A stretch of 64,000 bases of DNA. It comes from a bacterium (lineage in GTDB: Bacteria; Krumholzibacteriota; Krumholzibacteriia; JACNKJ01). Position numbers and translations under genes: made by a program. Each line of letters begins with the position of its first letter. The first letter of the stretch is position 1. The stretch spans positions 62,001 to 126,000 of the forward strand of contig JAAEPZ010000433.1 in NCBI GenBank assembly GCA_024231955.1. The letters run 5' to 3'. Positions 8,956 through 18,136 of this stretch are shown here, piece after piece. The notes below the pieces were generated by a model. The model was not told the origin of the DNA. It saw only the letters and a program-made list of their open reading frames with translations, and did not search any database.

Positions 8956-9983
8956 TTGCCGCTCCTTTCGATCGCCAGGAGATCGGTCAGAATCGAATAG
9001 CCGGTTTCGATCCGTCCGGCGCCGGGTCCGATTACCGTAACCTTGCCGAGCAGATCGGAATCGAAGGTGACGGCATTCACGGGACCCATGACCCCGGCCA
9101 GAGGATCGCTGAGCGGCAGAGCGATGGGCTTGACGCTGGCTTCGAGTGTGCCGGTCCGCTTGCGGCGAACGGTGCCGATGAGCTTCCAGCGCTTGCCCTC
9201 TTTGGTGGCCTTCTCGATGTCCGCGGGGGTGATCTTGGTTATGCCCTTCCGTTTGACATCCTCGGGGCGAATCCCGGCATCCATGAACATGTTGGCCAGA
9301 ATCGTGACCTTGCCCGCTGCGTCGACACCCTCGACATCGCCGGTGGGATCAGCTTCGGCATAGCCGAGATCCTGGGCCTTTTTCAGCACGGTCTCATAGT
9401 CCGCGCCCTTCTCCATCTCGCTGAGCATGTAGTTGGTGGTGCCGTTGAGAATGCCCTGGATGGAGGTGAAATCGTTGCCGGCCAGATCGTTCATGCCGAC
9501 GTTCAGCACCGGCGTACCGCTCATGACGGTCCCCTCGATCATGAAGCGGGCATCATGCTTTTTGGCCAGGCGAGCCAGGGAGGGATAGGCGAGAGCGGCA
9601 GGGCCCTTGTTGCTCGTAACGACATGCTTGCCGAGTTTGAGCGCTTCGCGGCAGTGCTTGATTGCCGGTTGACCGGTCTTGAGATCGGTGAAAGCCAGTT
9701 CGATAATCGTATCGGCGTTGCTTTCGCGGATGGTCCGCAGAGCATCCCAACCGTGAGTGCCCCCCTTGTAGGCGTCCAGCGAGCCCCTCTTGCGCACGGC
9801 GTCGAGTACTCTCTTGAGATTGAGACCGTCAGGGTCATAAACCGAACCGAGTTTGAAATCGGAAATGGCGACGACCTTGAATTCGTAACCCTGTTTCCTC
9901 TTCAACTTGGCTTTCTTCTCAACGAGGATATCGGCCAACCCCTGGCCGACATTCCCGAAGCCGATCATGGCGATCTTCTGCAT
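8952..9983 (-). CDS. hom: Homoserine dehydrogenase
   Basis: 343 residues. It converts aspartate semialdehyde to homoserine for threonine and methionine. Visible are the Rossmann motif GFGNVGQGLADIL near the start, TSNKGPAALAYPSLARLAKKH with the conserved Lys, and GILNGTTNYMLSEME of the catalytic domain. The C-terminal ACT domain found in many ~430-residue forms is absent. GGAGGG sits 6 bases before the ATG at 9983, which rules out the 41-codon upstream extension. First gene of the hom-asd-lysC operon; 175 bases separate it from metF, enough for its own promoter. Confidence 0.95.
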   Translation of the reverse strand: MQKIAMIGFGNVGQGLADILVEKKAKLKRKQGYEFKVVAISDFKLGSVYDPDGLNLKRVLDAVRKRGSLDAYKGGTHGWDALRTIRESNADTIIELAFTDLKTGQPAIKHCREALKLGKHVVTSNKGPAALAYPSLARLAKKHDARFMIEGTVMSGTPVLNVGMNDLAGNDFTSIQGILNGTTNYMLSEMEKGADYETVLKKAQDLGYAEADPTGDVEGVDAAGKVTILANMFMDAGIRPEDVKRKGITKITPADIEKATKEGKRWKLIGTVRRKRTGTLEASVKPIALPLSDPLAGVMGPVNAVTFDSDLLGKVTVIGPGAGRIETGYSILTDLLAIERSGK

Positions 9984-10158
9984 TTCATCCCTCCGGGGAG
10001 TAGGGGCTTCATTGTATGTTGGAAACCCGTTTACAACATCGAAATCAAAAATACGAAAGAGAGGGCGATCTGTCCACACCCTTGCCGTAACCGGGCGGAA
10101 CTTCACCAGCGGTCAGGGTTCCGAGGATCGGAATGCCGGCCGGGGACTCGTCGATCTC

Positions 10159-11037
10159 CTAAAGCAGCCCCTCAGACCGGAGGGTCTCGACAATGGAGAC
10201 AGTGGCCTTGGCCCTGTCCATTGTGTAGAAATGGAGACCGGGCACACCCCGCTCAAGCAAACCGCGGCACTGCCGCAATGCATATTCGATCCCGAAAACG
10301 GACATTGCCGCCCTGTCCTCGGCGGGAACCGCGTCCACACCGGCTCGCAGTACCGGCGGGATCGTCGCACCCGACAGCTTGGCCAGGTTCTCCATGAGTT
10401 TGACGCCGTAGATGGGCATGACGCCGGGGATGATCGGCACATTGATCGCGGCCGCGGCACAACGATCCAGAAAGCCGAAGAAGTAGTCGTTGTCCCAGAA
10501 ATAGTTGGCGATGATGAAGCGGGCGCCCCGCTCGACCTTGAGCTTCAGTATCTCGATATCCCGATCCAGGTTCTCGGCCTCCGGATGTCCCTCCGGATAG
10601 CCTGCGGCCCCGAGGCAGAAGTCGAACCTGTCGCCGACGAACGGAAGCAGATCGGAGGCATAGGTGAAGCTGTCGGGGTGGGGAGTGAAATCCTCGGCAT
10701 TGCGCGGAGCGTCGCCCCGGACGAGCAGCAGGCTTTCGATCCCCAGATCGCGGTAATCCCCGAGGACGGAGGTGATGGCCTCCGGCCCGAGACCATAGCA
10801 GCTGAAGTAGGGGAGAACGGCGAGTTCAAGGTCGAGACACTGCTGAACCAGACGACGGGAGCCGTCTCGGGTCGAGCCGCCGGCGCCGAATGTGACCGAG
10901 ACGAAATCGGGTCCCATTGCCGCCAGCTTCGCAATTGCCTTGTCGAGGTTTCCCGCCGCTTTTTCTGTGCGGGGCGGAAAGAGTTCACAGGAAACGGTCG
11001 GCCTTTTCGCAGCTTGCCAGATATCGGTAACTATCAT
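10159..11037 (-). CDS. metF: 5,10-methylenetetrahydrofolate reductase
   Basis: About 292 residues with the TIM-barrel pattern of MetF: SCELFPPRTEKA at the start, FVSVTFGAGGSTR, then LLLVRGDAP, GYPEGHPEA and GARFIIANYFWDND. It uses FAD to make 5-methyl-THF for methionine synthesis. AAGGAGGG lies upstream of two adjacent ATGs; the second (11037) has the better 6-base spacing. It lies upstream of, and points toward, the hom-asd-lysC operon, so methionine pathway genes are grouped. No SAM riboswitch was recognised ahead of it. Confidence 0.95.
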   Translation of the reverse strand: MIVTDIWQAAKRPTVSCELFPPRTEKAAGNLDKAIAKLAAMGPDFVSVTFGAGGSTRDGSRRLVQQCLDLELAVLPYFSCYGLGPEAITSVLGDYRDLGIESLLLVRGDAPRNAEDFTPHPDSFTYASDLLPFVGDRFDFCLGAAGYPEGHPEAENLDRDIEILKLKVERGARFIIANYFWDNDYFFGFLDRCAAAAINVPIIPGVMPIYGVKLMENLAKLSGATIPPVLRAGVDAVPAEDRAAMSVFGIEYALRQCRGLLERGVPGLHFYTMDRAKATVSIVETLRSEGLL

Positions 11038-11120
11038 CATGACCCTCCTTGTGGGAGATCAGATTGTACCGACTTCAGAGATACATGCAATACCGAAGAG
11101 GAGGTGTCTCCTGCGTCAGA

Positions 11121-12071
11121 TCACGCAGTTTTAAGCGGAATCTTTTTGACGACCCTGAGCGCCGCCATTTCCAGCAAGGGGATCATGATTTTGCGCAGAT
11201 GGGCGAAACCGTTGTGGATCTCGAGTTTCTCCTTATCGATCGTGGCCACCGCTCCCGCTTCCAGCATATTCTGTTGCATCGCGCTCCCCTCCTGCACGAT
11301 CGTGGATATGGCGATTGTGGGGATGGGCTTGTAGGCCATCAGACGCTTGAGGAACTTGTAGCCGTTCATCTTGGGCATGATGATATCCAGACAGATGATG
11401 TCGGGATCCAGTTCCATGATCCTTTCGCGCGCCTCGAACGGATCTCCCGCTTCACCGCAAACATCGAATTTCCCCGAACCCTCAATACCCTTGCGGAGAA
11501 TCTTGCGAATGGCGGAGGAGTCATCCACGATTAGCACGCGCGGCTTGGCCTGTTTGAATCTGCTCCGTTTGGCCGCCATCTGAGAAACCTGCTCGGATCG
11601 CTCAATCTCTTTGACCTTGACGTCACTCGTACTCGTGTCCATGTGAATCTTCCTGCCCATAAATCCGCCGGTGATGTTCTCGACGATGGGGATTTCGTTC
11701 AAGCTCAGGAATTTCTCGGCCAATGCGATATTGCGGTAACCGATATCCCCCATCCCTATGGCGTCTACCGAGCCCAGATGTTCAATGACCTCACCACCAC
11801 CGTAGATTTTGGCGGTCAAGCCCGACTTCTTGGATCCGGCTTTGAGCGCTTGCTTGAGCAACAATACCAGTGCCGTGTCGCCGCATTTCGATCCCTTCAA
11901 ATTGCCGCTCTTGAAGTTAGGCAACATGTAGTGATTCATCCCCGCCCACTGGTTCTTGCCGTCAATCAGGCAAACAGCAACGCAGGAGCCGAGCAAAGTG
12001 GAAATGGTCGCTGGTTTTTTCAGGTAACACATTTCACCGGGAAGCAGAAAGACTTTGTTCTCCTCAAGCAT
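11121..12071 (-). CDS. CheD chemoreceptor deamidase fused to a receiver domain
   Basis: 316 residues. Residues 1-155 are CheD, the enzyme that deamidates glutamines on chemoreceptors: the catalytic Cys30 (LLGSC), His47 (GMNHYMLP) and the Gly-rich strand IYGGGEV are present. A short linker leads to a receiver domain (175-300) with Asp183/184, phospho-acceptor Asp229 in CLDIIMPKMNG and Lys280. This receiver resembles that of CheB, but no methylesterase domain follows. CheD is usually a stand-alone protein of about 160 residues. No other chemotaxis gene is in the window. The start is supported by the conserved LPGEM close to the N-terminus; the ribosome binding site is weak. Confidence 0.88.
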   Translation of the reverse strand: MLEENKVFLLPGEMCYLKKPATISTLLGSCVAVCLIDGKNQWAGMNHYMLPNFKSGNLKGSKCGDTALVLLLKQALKAGSKKSGLTAKIYGGGEVIEHLGSVDAIGMGDIGYRNIALAEKFLSLNEIPIVENITGGFMGRKIHMDTSTSDVKVKEIERSEQVSQMAAKRSRFKQAKPRVLIVDDSSAIRKILRKGIEGSGKFDVCGEAGDPFEARERIMELDPDIICLDIIMPKMNGYKFLKRLMAYKPIPTIAISTIVQEGSAMQQNMLEAGAVATIDKEKLEIHNGFAHLRKIMIPLLEMAALRVVKKIPLKTA

Positions 12072-12224
12072 AATGCACCAGTGGATCCTTCATGGTTTCT
12101 GATTGCTGAACAAGAGGGGCGAGTCGGAACTGATATTGAATCAAGCAGCCCTCAAACATCGTCATCGACGACGACTGGACAGCAAGGTCCAAGCCATATA
12201 ATTGCAGATCGGCAACACTTGGGA

Positions 12225-13379
12225 TCAGGTTCGGGCATCGATTTCGGCCGTGACGATATTGCCGCCGCACCCGGGGCAGATCGTCTCATCCGCCTGCAGC
12301 TTGGCGTTGCAGGCGGGATCGGAGCATTGTGACGAATAGTGCTTGGGCGAAAGCATGACGCCCAACTGGAGGGAGATGAGGACGATAAAGAGACAACCGG
12401 GAATGGCGAGATCAAACATAAAATAACCGAGCGCCGCCAGCGCAATTCCCGGAAAGACGAGCCAGAGCCGATCAGATCCGCGACGGACCACCTCAACCCG
12501 CTGGACGACCCGCTCGGGATCGCGCCATTCATCGCCGTCACTCTCGAGTACATCCTCGATTATGCGGATCCTGGGCTCATCGTCCAGATGCTGATGGTTG
12601 ATATCGGCAAAGAGCTTCAACCGACATGCCGTCCCGGGCTGATTCAGCTTCAACCGGCCCTTGAGCTCCTCCCGCCAGGGGATCAGCTCCAGCCAGGCCT
12701 CCTGGAAACAGGTCGATTGATCGGTTGCGAAACGATGCTTGACCGCGGCAAACATCTCATCGTTCCAATCGCGGGCAACCCCCTGCGCTGCCAGGAGAAA
12801 AGCGCGAGCCGACAGCGGCAGGCCGATGTTGAGTTCCTGATGCAACGCAGCCGATCTCATACCGGGGAGGTTCATCACCTCCCCCTTACTGGAATTGAAT
12901 TCGGAATCCAAACGCAGGACACCGAATCCCAGGTAAGTCGCAGCCAGTTCAGCCAGCGCATAGGTCTCTGTCCCGGAATCAGGATTCCGGTCGAGTCGTT
13001 CCGCGAATTTCACCGCCGTGAACCAGGCCAGGCATTGCACAAGCAGCCTGTAGTTTCCGAGCAGGCCAAGATTGAGGAGTAGTATATTCTCCCCGCCCTC
13101 CCCCGTTGTGGACCAGATATGCCTGTTGGCCTCCGGCGCCAGATGTGGCGCGACAAGCTCGATCTCCAGATTCAGATCGTCTATCCCCGCAAAATGGAGG
13201 AGCTGACGAGTCAGCCGCCAGATCTCGTCGAGTTCTCCATGCCAGGGGCGGGAGGCGAAGTCCACCGTGAAATCCAATATTTCGCCATCCAGAAAGCGCT
13301 CCTTGCCGCAGACGACAATTATCTCCGTCAACCTCTCGATCAACCAGATCTGCTCTTCACTTGAGGGGATCAACTGCAT
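12225..13379 (-). CDS. Hypothetical membrane-anchored protein with C-terminal zinc ribbon
   Basis: 384 residues, no family recognised. Residues 1-300 are predicted soluble, mixed helical, with Trp- and acid-rich sequence. Two hydrophobic segments (about 308-345) are followed by a short tail containing CSDPACNAKL and ICPGCGGNI, a four-Cys zinc ribbon. The arrangement (large domain, two membrane helices, ribbon) suggests a membrane protein with both ends on the same side. AAGGA lies about 12 bases before the ATG. It is flanked upstream by the terminator of the HEAT-repeat gene, so it has its own promoter, and ends 153 bases before the CheD-REC start. Confidence 0.7.
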   Translation of the reverse strand: MQLIPSSEEQIWLIERLTEIIVVCGKERFLDGEILDFTVDFASRPWHGELDEIWRLTRQLLHFAGIDDLNLEIELVAPHLAPEANRHIWSTTGEGGENILLLNLGLLGNYRLLVQCLAWFTAVKFAERLDRNPDSGTETYALAELAATYLGFGVLRLDSEFNSSKGEVMNLPGMRSAALHQELNIGLPLSARAFLLAAQGVARDWNDEMFAAVKHRFATDQSTCFQEAWLELIPWREELKGRLKLNQPGTACRLKLFADINHQHLDDEPRIRIIEDVLESDGDEWRDPERVVQRVEVVRRGSDRLWLVFPGIALAALGYFMFDLAIPGCLFIVLISLQLGVMLSPKHYSSQCSDPACNAKLQADETICPGCGGNIVTAEIDART

Positions 13380-13465
13380 GACGCTCTTTCCTTAATAGTG
13401 AGAATACTCAATTAACACGATTCGCCAGTCAATATTCAAGAATAATCAATACGCCGAAAAACAAT

Positions 13466-13495
13466 GAGGTTCGCCCCTTCTCAGGGGCGAACCTC
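13466..13495 (-). terminator. Terminator after the HEAT-repeat gene
   Basis: A perfect 12-bp stem (GAGGTTCGCCCC and its complement) with a 6-base loop. On the minus strand it is followed by a T-rich run (CATTGTTTTT). It lies between the HEAT-repeat gene and the zinc-ribbon gene. Confidence 0.88.
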
Positions 13496-13526
13496 TTTCA
13501 ATGTCATCATCCTGGCGGAGCGGTGA

Positions 13527-14321
13527 TCAGAGCAGACCCTTGACGTATACCAGGGCCTCCTCGGCCTCTTTGCGCACAAGGTAGGCTCGATCCCACTCGA
13601 AGCTCTCATCATAACCCAGAATCAGAAGCAGAGTGTCATTTAGTGCGTTGAGATCATTATCCTGCAGATGGCCATACTTGGCGAGCTTGCCCATACTCCG
13701 GATCGCCTTGGCCCTGATGCCGGAATCGTTGTCACCCAGATTGTTGCGCAGGTTCATAATCATCTCGTGCAGAGCCACATCCTGAATGGCTCCGACCGGA
13801 ATGGACTCGACGAACTTGCCGATAGCCCGCGTGGCGGTGTCACGCAGCTCCCGGTCACGGGAGCGCATGGCGACAAGACCGACCTCAATGGCCGCAGATA
13901 TCTGGGGCGATTTGATCTTGCCCATGGCATAGAGGATGAATGATTGCAGAGCCGGATCATTGGAGTTGTGATACTCGTTAAGCAGCGGCTCGATCACGTC
14001 CGCGCCCATGCGGCCAAGCGCGTAGGAGATCACTATCTGCGCCTTGATGTCACCGGCATCCAGTTGGTCGATCAGGACGGGAATCACCCAGTCTCCGAAT
14101 CCGACCAGCAGCGTGATCGCCTCCTCCAGGATCGGCGCCAGGTCGGGTCGCTCAAGGGTGTCGATATAGAACACCGACGTGATCATCTCCAACAGCGGCC
14201 GAGCCTCGGTCGCCCCAACCTGGGAGATCTTCTCCTTGATCAGCTTGAGTCCCTCCTCCAGCTCCGTTAAATTGTCACTCGCCAGTAGAGCTTCAATCTT
14301 CATTTGCTTTTGTGGGCGCAT
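13527..14321 (-). CDS. HEAT-repeat protein
   Basis: 264 residues, almost all helical. Successive units of about 35-40 residues carry the HEAT/PBS-lyase pattern, for example IVISYALGRMGADVIEPLL, LQSFILYAMGKIKSPQI, LRDTATRAIGKFVESI and IRAKAIRSMGKLAKYG. No signal peptide or catalytic motif is seen, so a cytoplasmic scaffold or binding protein is likely. The first 60 residues are a different helical cap. The ATG at 14321 has AGGGG 9 bases upstream; a second Met six codons in is possible. It sits alone between two terminators, so it is monocistronic. Confidence 0.8.
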   Translation of the reverse strand: MRPQKQMKIEALLASDNLTELEEGLKLIKEKISQVGATEARPLLEMITSVFYIDTLERPDLAPILEEAITLLVGFGDWVIPVLIDQLDAGDIKAQIVISYALGRMGADVIEPLLNEYHNSNDPALQSFILYAMGKIKSPQISAAIEVGLVAMRSRDRELRDTATRAIGKFVESIPVGAIQDVALHEMIMNLRNNLGDNDSGIRAKAIRSMGKLAKYGHLQDNDLNALNDTLLLILGYDESFEWDRAYLVRKEAEEALVYVKGLL

Positions 14322-14506
14322 AATTCGTTACCCCTGGATGAGAATGGAAAGCGACACGGCCCCTTCAAACACCCGAACAGTCAAACCACGTTCTAAACAG
14401 TATAGCTCTGTAATCGGAACTCGGCAGATTCTCTCAAGGATAGCTGCAACATCGGACATGTTCTCACAACCGGACACGACCTCACACTGTCTCAAAGTGG
14501 GAAAGT

Positions 14507-14545
14507 GACAATGCCCGACCCGGAATATCCGGATCGGGCATTGTC
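14507..14545 (-). terminator. Terminator after the citF-like gene
   Basis: A 17-bp stem (14507-14523 with 14529-14545) with one G-U pair on the minus-strand transcript and loop of 5 bases. No long T-run follows. It lies 22 bases past the stop codon of the citrate lyase alpha homologue. Confidence 0.78.
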
Positions 14546-14566
14546 ATACTCTCAAGAAGCGATCAA

Positions 14567-16180
14567 TCAGTTGTCCAGTTTGCGGACAACATCGATCAAG
14601 CGCCCATCGCGCCACTCCACGGCCAATACAATCTCATCCTGCCAACGGGGCAGTTCCATGATTGTGCCGATTTCATGGGCCTTGGCTGCGGATCGCTCAA
14701 CCATATCATCCATATTGACAATTTCCAGGCCGAACCGCTCGGCGTTTTCGCGCAACTCCGGCAGGTAAGGTGAAGAGCTGTCGTCATTGATCGCAATACA
14801 CTCCTCGGTGATGATTGCTGAGACGACCTCACCCGGGGTGACGACCGTGTTCACGGTATCACGCACACAGGGTGCGGACATGCCCGCTCTATTGACTCGC
14901 GCCAGAGGCATGGCGAACAGAGACAGCTTGGCGCCCGCCGAAGCATCGGGGCCGCCCCCCACGCCGGAGCGCAGCTTGCCGTCGAACCCGGTCATCGTAT
15001 TCACGTTGAAATTACGATCGACTTCGTTGGCGCCGAGGACCACGACGTCCATCAAACCCACGGCCGGTTGGCGCACCGAGGGGCTATAGTAGAACATTGT
15101 GCTGATCTCCCTGTGCCGCGGATTGTTGCGGAGGGATTCGAACAGGCGGGGCGAGGGTTGGAAACACTGCCCGTCGAGGAAATTCTCGACCAGATTGTCC
15201 CTGATCAGATCGACATGGTAATCCATGCTGCCGCCGACAGTGAAGCCCGAACGGATACCCTCCTTGCGCATCTTGTCGAACAGATGCCGCAGCACCAGCA
15301 GCCCGGCGCCGGCACCGATCTGGAAATTGAAACCGTTCTTGATGACCCCCGCCGCCTCCATGGCGCCCATGACGTTCGCCGCGATCTGCTCGCGCTGGGG
15401 ATCACCCTTCACCCGGGTGATGTCCGTAGTGCCGGTGGAGATGTTCCGATTGTCGCCGATCCTGTCCACCTTGACGACCCAGTCCACCCATTGCATATCG
15501 ATGGGGTTGGGCATCAACAGACCGGGATAAATCTCCTCCGTCAGCAGAACGGTCCGCTTGGCCCACCAGGTGTCGGGTTCGAAGATCCGAATAGGACCGC
15601 ACTGCGCACGCGGGTTACCCATCACACCGTTGGCGTTGCCCCAGGCATCGGCGATCGGCACCGGACCGATGGCCAGATCGATCTCCCGTTCGCCGCGCTG
15701 GAACGCGCGCGCACGACCACCGTGTGTGCGGCCGAGCGCCACCCAGGGCGCCAGATCGCCCGCGGCGACGGCCTGCGCCATCTTGCCGTAGGTGTTCCCC
15801 TCGAAGCCCGCCAGAATGCCCTCCTGGATGGCCGGCAGCAGAACTTCCGCGTGATTGGAGAAGAAGGCGATCCCCATGATCTTGATTCCGCGACGTCCCG
15901 CCTTACGCAGGGCGTCGATTGTCAGAATCAGGGGGGTGGGATCCTCACGGTAATAATGAGGCAACGAAATCCAGCCATTGTCGGGCACGCTGATCTCGAT
16001 GACATCCGCAAGCGATTTCATGATCTTGGAATCGCCGCGCCCCTGCCGCATCGCTTCGGGAATTGTACATTTCGTTCCTGCGGGCAGATCGGCGAAAGCG
16101 CCGCAATAGGCCTGGTAGGGGAACCCGTTGACCTCGCCGGGAACCAGTCTGCCGAGAGAGTTGGTGATCAGTTCTGGCAT
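14567..16180 (-). CDS. citF: Citrate lyase alpha subunit / citrate CoA-transferase homologue
   Basis: 537 residues, matching the length of CitF-type CoA-transferases (about 510). Motifs seen include MDVVVLGANEVDRNFNVN and GVGGGPDASAGAKLSLFAMPL, which are characteristic of CitF, and GFNFQIGAGAGLLVLRHL. CitF moves the acyl-carrier thioester to citrate in the citrate lyase complex. The beta (CitE), acyl carrier (CitD) and maturation genes are not in the window, so it may act as a stand-alone CoA-transferase or with distant partners. The first possible start is a GTG at 16192; the ATG at 16180 with GGGTGAAG upstream is preferred. Bounded by its own terminator. Confidence 0.82.
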   Translation of the reverse strand: MPELITNSLGRLVPGEVNGFPYQAYCGAFADLPAGTKCTIPEAMRQGRGDSKIMKSLADVIEISVPDNGWISLPHYYREDPTPLILTIDALRKAGRRGIKIMGIAFFSNHAEVLLPAIQEGILAGFEGNTYGKMAQAVAAGDLAPWVALGRTHGGRARAFQRGEREIDLAIGPVPIADAWGNANGVMGNPRAQCGPIRIFEPDTWWAKRTVLLTEEIYPGLLMPNPIDMQWVDWVVKVDRIGDNRNISTGTTDITRVKGDPQREQIAANVMGAMEAAGVIKNGFNFQIGAGAGLLVLRHLFDKMRKEGIRSGFTVGGSMDYHVDLIRDNLVENFLDGQCFQPSPRLFESLRNNPRHREISTMFYYSPSVRQPAVGLMDVVVLGANEVDRNFNVNTMTGFDGKLRSGVGGGPDASAGAKLSLFAMPLARVNRAGMSAPCVRDTVNTVVTPGEVVSAIITEECIAINDDSSSPYLPELRENAERFGLEIVNMDDMVERSAAKAHEIGTIMELPRWQDEIVLAVEWRDGRLIDVVRKLDN

Positions 16181-16455
16181 ATGTATCTTCACCCAGGTTT
16201 AAGCCACAAGAGAATGGGACAGGGGCAATATGGGTCAAGCGTCTCGAATCTCAACCTCCCGCAAGGCGGAATTCTCGATTTTCGATTTTGGGCACAGCCG
16301 GAACCTGAATGCTTCTGATATCCTGCAAGAAAAGTCGATATCCGATGATGGCGGCATGATGTCGCATGGTTTATTGAAACAGATCACGGCTTAACCTGTA
16401 TCCTCACTTACCTCTCCCTTAATAAAACGGACAATATCAATACAGGATGTGCTTA

Positions 16456-17712
16456 ATGCTCTGCCCCCGTCTGCATCATCGGCAAATCAACCTCTTTGCT
16501 TTGCTCCCCCTTATCGGCGCCGTATACTTCGGTCTTTCATTGTCGCCCGGAGCGGCTCTGGCGACGCAGCCAGAGCGCACCGAGGAGACTGGGGGTTTGC
16601 GTCATATCGTCAACACCTCCAATCCGACCCTCCCCCCCAAGACAATCGAGATGGAGGAGTTATGGCGCGTCGGCGGCGACAGCGAAGCCGAGGGGGAGTT
16701 CTTCGGACAGATCATACAGATGGTCTGCGATGAGAGCGGCAACCTCTTCGTGCTCGATTCCCAGCTCAACAACGTGCGTATTTTCGATTCCGGGGGAGCA
16801 TACCTCCGCACCATCGGTCGGGAGGGTGAGGGCCCGGGGGAGTTTCGGGGAGCGCGTGGCCTGGTCATGCTGCCCGACGGCAATCTCGGCGTGATTCAGA
16901 TGATGCCCGGCAAGGTGATCGGTTTGAAACCGGATGGCGACCCTGCCCCCAATCTGCAGATCCCGATTCCCGAGAATGCCGGCTTCATAATGCTCTTCTT
17001 CGGACAGAGCCGGGGCGAGTTCACCGATCTGGTCCTCACCACCCAGGATCGGATCGAGGGGGGGATGTCACAAACCCGAGCCCTGCACCGCTTCGACGCG
17101 GACGGTTCCATCCTGGCCTCCTACACCTCCAACACGAGGGATATCAACTTCGCCCAGGTGGTGGTGGATGAGAGTATCTGGGATTGCTTCGAAAACCGCT
17201 GGACGCTGGCCTCCGACGGAACGGTATATACGGCCGAGACCTGGGGCGAATACGACATCAGCGTCTGGAACGCCGACGGCACCCGACGGATGAATATCCT
17301 CCGCACCTACCGCAATCTGAAACGGTCGCGAGAGGAGTATGAAGAACTGTACGATTTCTACGTCGCCGGCACAGCCAACATGCCGGGCGCGGAGATCAAG
17401 CTCCACGATTTCCACAATCCCATCCGCTCTCTCCACGCACGGGATGACGGCAAGCTCTGGGTCAACCACTCCCGCGGATCGAGCGACCTTGCCGAAGATG
17501 AGATCGGTACGTTCGACGTATTCGATGCCGAGGGTGAGTACGAGCAGGCCGTCAAACTTCTGGGTGACGGCAACGCCGCCGATGACTACCTGTATTTCAC
17601 GCGGGATCGGCTCTACGTGGTCAGCGGCAGTCTCCCCGTCCCCGGTCAGGAGAGCGCGGAGGAGCCTGAGATGATGCCCTTGACGATCATCTGCTACCGG
17701 TTGCCGCTCTAG
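16456..17712 (+). CDS. Secreted 6-bladed beta-propeller protein (paralogue 1)
   Basis: 418 residues with a signal peptide ending near GAALA. The rest is a repeated beta-propeller: ELWRVGGDSE, then ESGNLFVLDSQLNNVRIFD, GEGPGEFRGARGLVMLPDGNLGVIQMMPG. The protein ends in IICYRLPL. Two other genes here (21097-22335 and 33406-34698) share this layout, so they are one paralogous family; they resemble NHL/6-bladed propeller proteins of unknown role, probably periplasmic or surface. An in-frame ATG lies three codons upstream, but AGGA is better placed for the ATG at 16456. Followed by a terminator. Function unknown. Confidence 0.82.
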   Translation: MLCPRLHHRQINLFALLPLIGAVYFGLSLSPGAALATQPERTEETGGLRHIVNTSNPTLPPKTIEMEELWRVGGDSEAEGEFFGQIIQMVCDESGNLFVLDSQLNNVRIFDSGGAYLRTIGREGEGPGEFRGARGLVMLPDGNLGVIQMMPGKVIGLKPDGDPAPNLQIPIPENAGFIMLFFGQSRGEFTDLVLTTQDRIEGGMSQTRALHRFDADGSILASYTSNTRDINFAQVVVDESIWDCFENRWTLASDGTVYTAETWGEYDISVWNADGTRRMNILRTYRNLKRSREEYEELYDFYVAGTANMPGAEIKLHDFHNPIRSLHARDDGKLWVNHSRGSSDLAEDEIGTFDVFDAEGEYEQAVKLLGDGNAADDYLYFTRDRLYVVSGSLPVPGQESAEEPEMMPLTIICYRLPL

Positions 17713-17732
17713 CCCGGAGATATCCTTCCGAC

Positions 17733-17756
17733 GGCGTTCCCCGCAAGGGGAGCGCC
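17733..17756 (+). terminator. Terminator after propeller gene 1
   Basis: A 10-bp stem (GGCGTTCCCC with GGGGAGCGCC, one G-U pair) and a GCAA tetraloop lie 21 bases past the stop codon. Confidence 0.75.
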
Positions 17757-18076
17757 GATTTGTCGACCTGGTCGCCGACTATTCACCTTGACCAAATAGA
17801 TGATCCAGGCGGTGAGGACCTCCTCGCCATAAGGTGTCTCTGGGCGTTAGCGCTACACTCCAGGATTCCGCTCGATCATCACTTCAAGTGGATCATTTTG
17901 CGAGTTTCCGAGTGTCAACCGAGGTCGGTAGTTTCACAGCCAGACCAAACTGGAACCTCTTACCCCAAAACTAATAGACACATTCTTCTCTGATTGCTGA
18001 AGGTCGGATCAACTTCTCACCCTTCAGCTCATATCCCAAAAGGGGCGGGAGATGCGGGCAATCTCTCAAGGCAAAC
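17757..18076. other. Intergenic stretch, no gene seen
   Basis: Convergent intergenic DNA between propeller gene 1 and the outer-membrane barrel gene. Short open frames here lack ribosome binding sites and recognisable motifs. The second terminator (18077-18100) closes the opposite strand. Confidence 0.5.
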
Positions 18077-18100
18077 ACCCCCGGCCCTCAAGCCGGGGGT
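18077..18100 (-). terminator. Terminator after the Omp85-like gene
   Basis: A perfect 9-bp stem (ACCCCCGGC with GCCGGGGGT) with a 6-base loop; the minus-strand continuation is GTTTGCC. It lies 37 bases past the stop codon of the barrel gene. Confidence 0.8.
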
Positions 18101-18136
18101 CAGTGATTCGTTACCGGTGAGCTGGGAAATGTGCGG

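Noticed and set aside
9984..10106. 41-codon extension of hom
   Set aside because: GGAGGG directly before the ATG at 9983 and the family start at GFGNVG rule it out.
9907..11334. 475-codon plus-strand frame opposite metF
   Set aside because: Antisense of metF and intergenic DNA; no motif.
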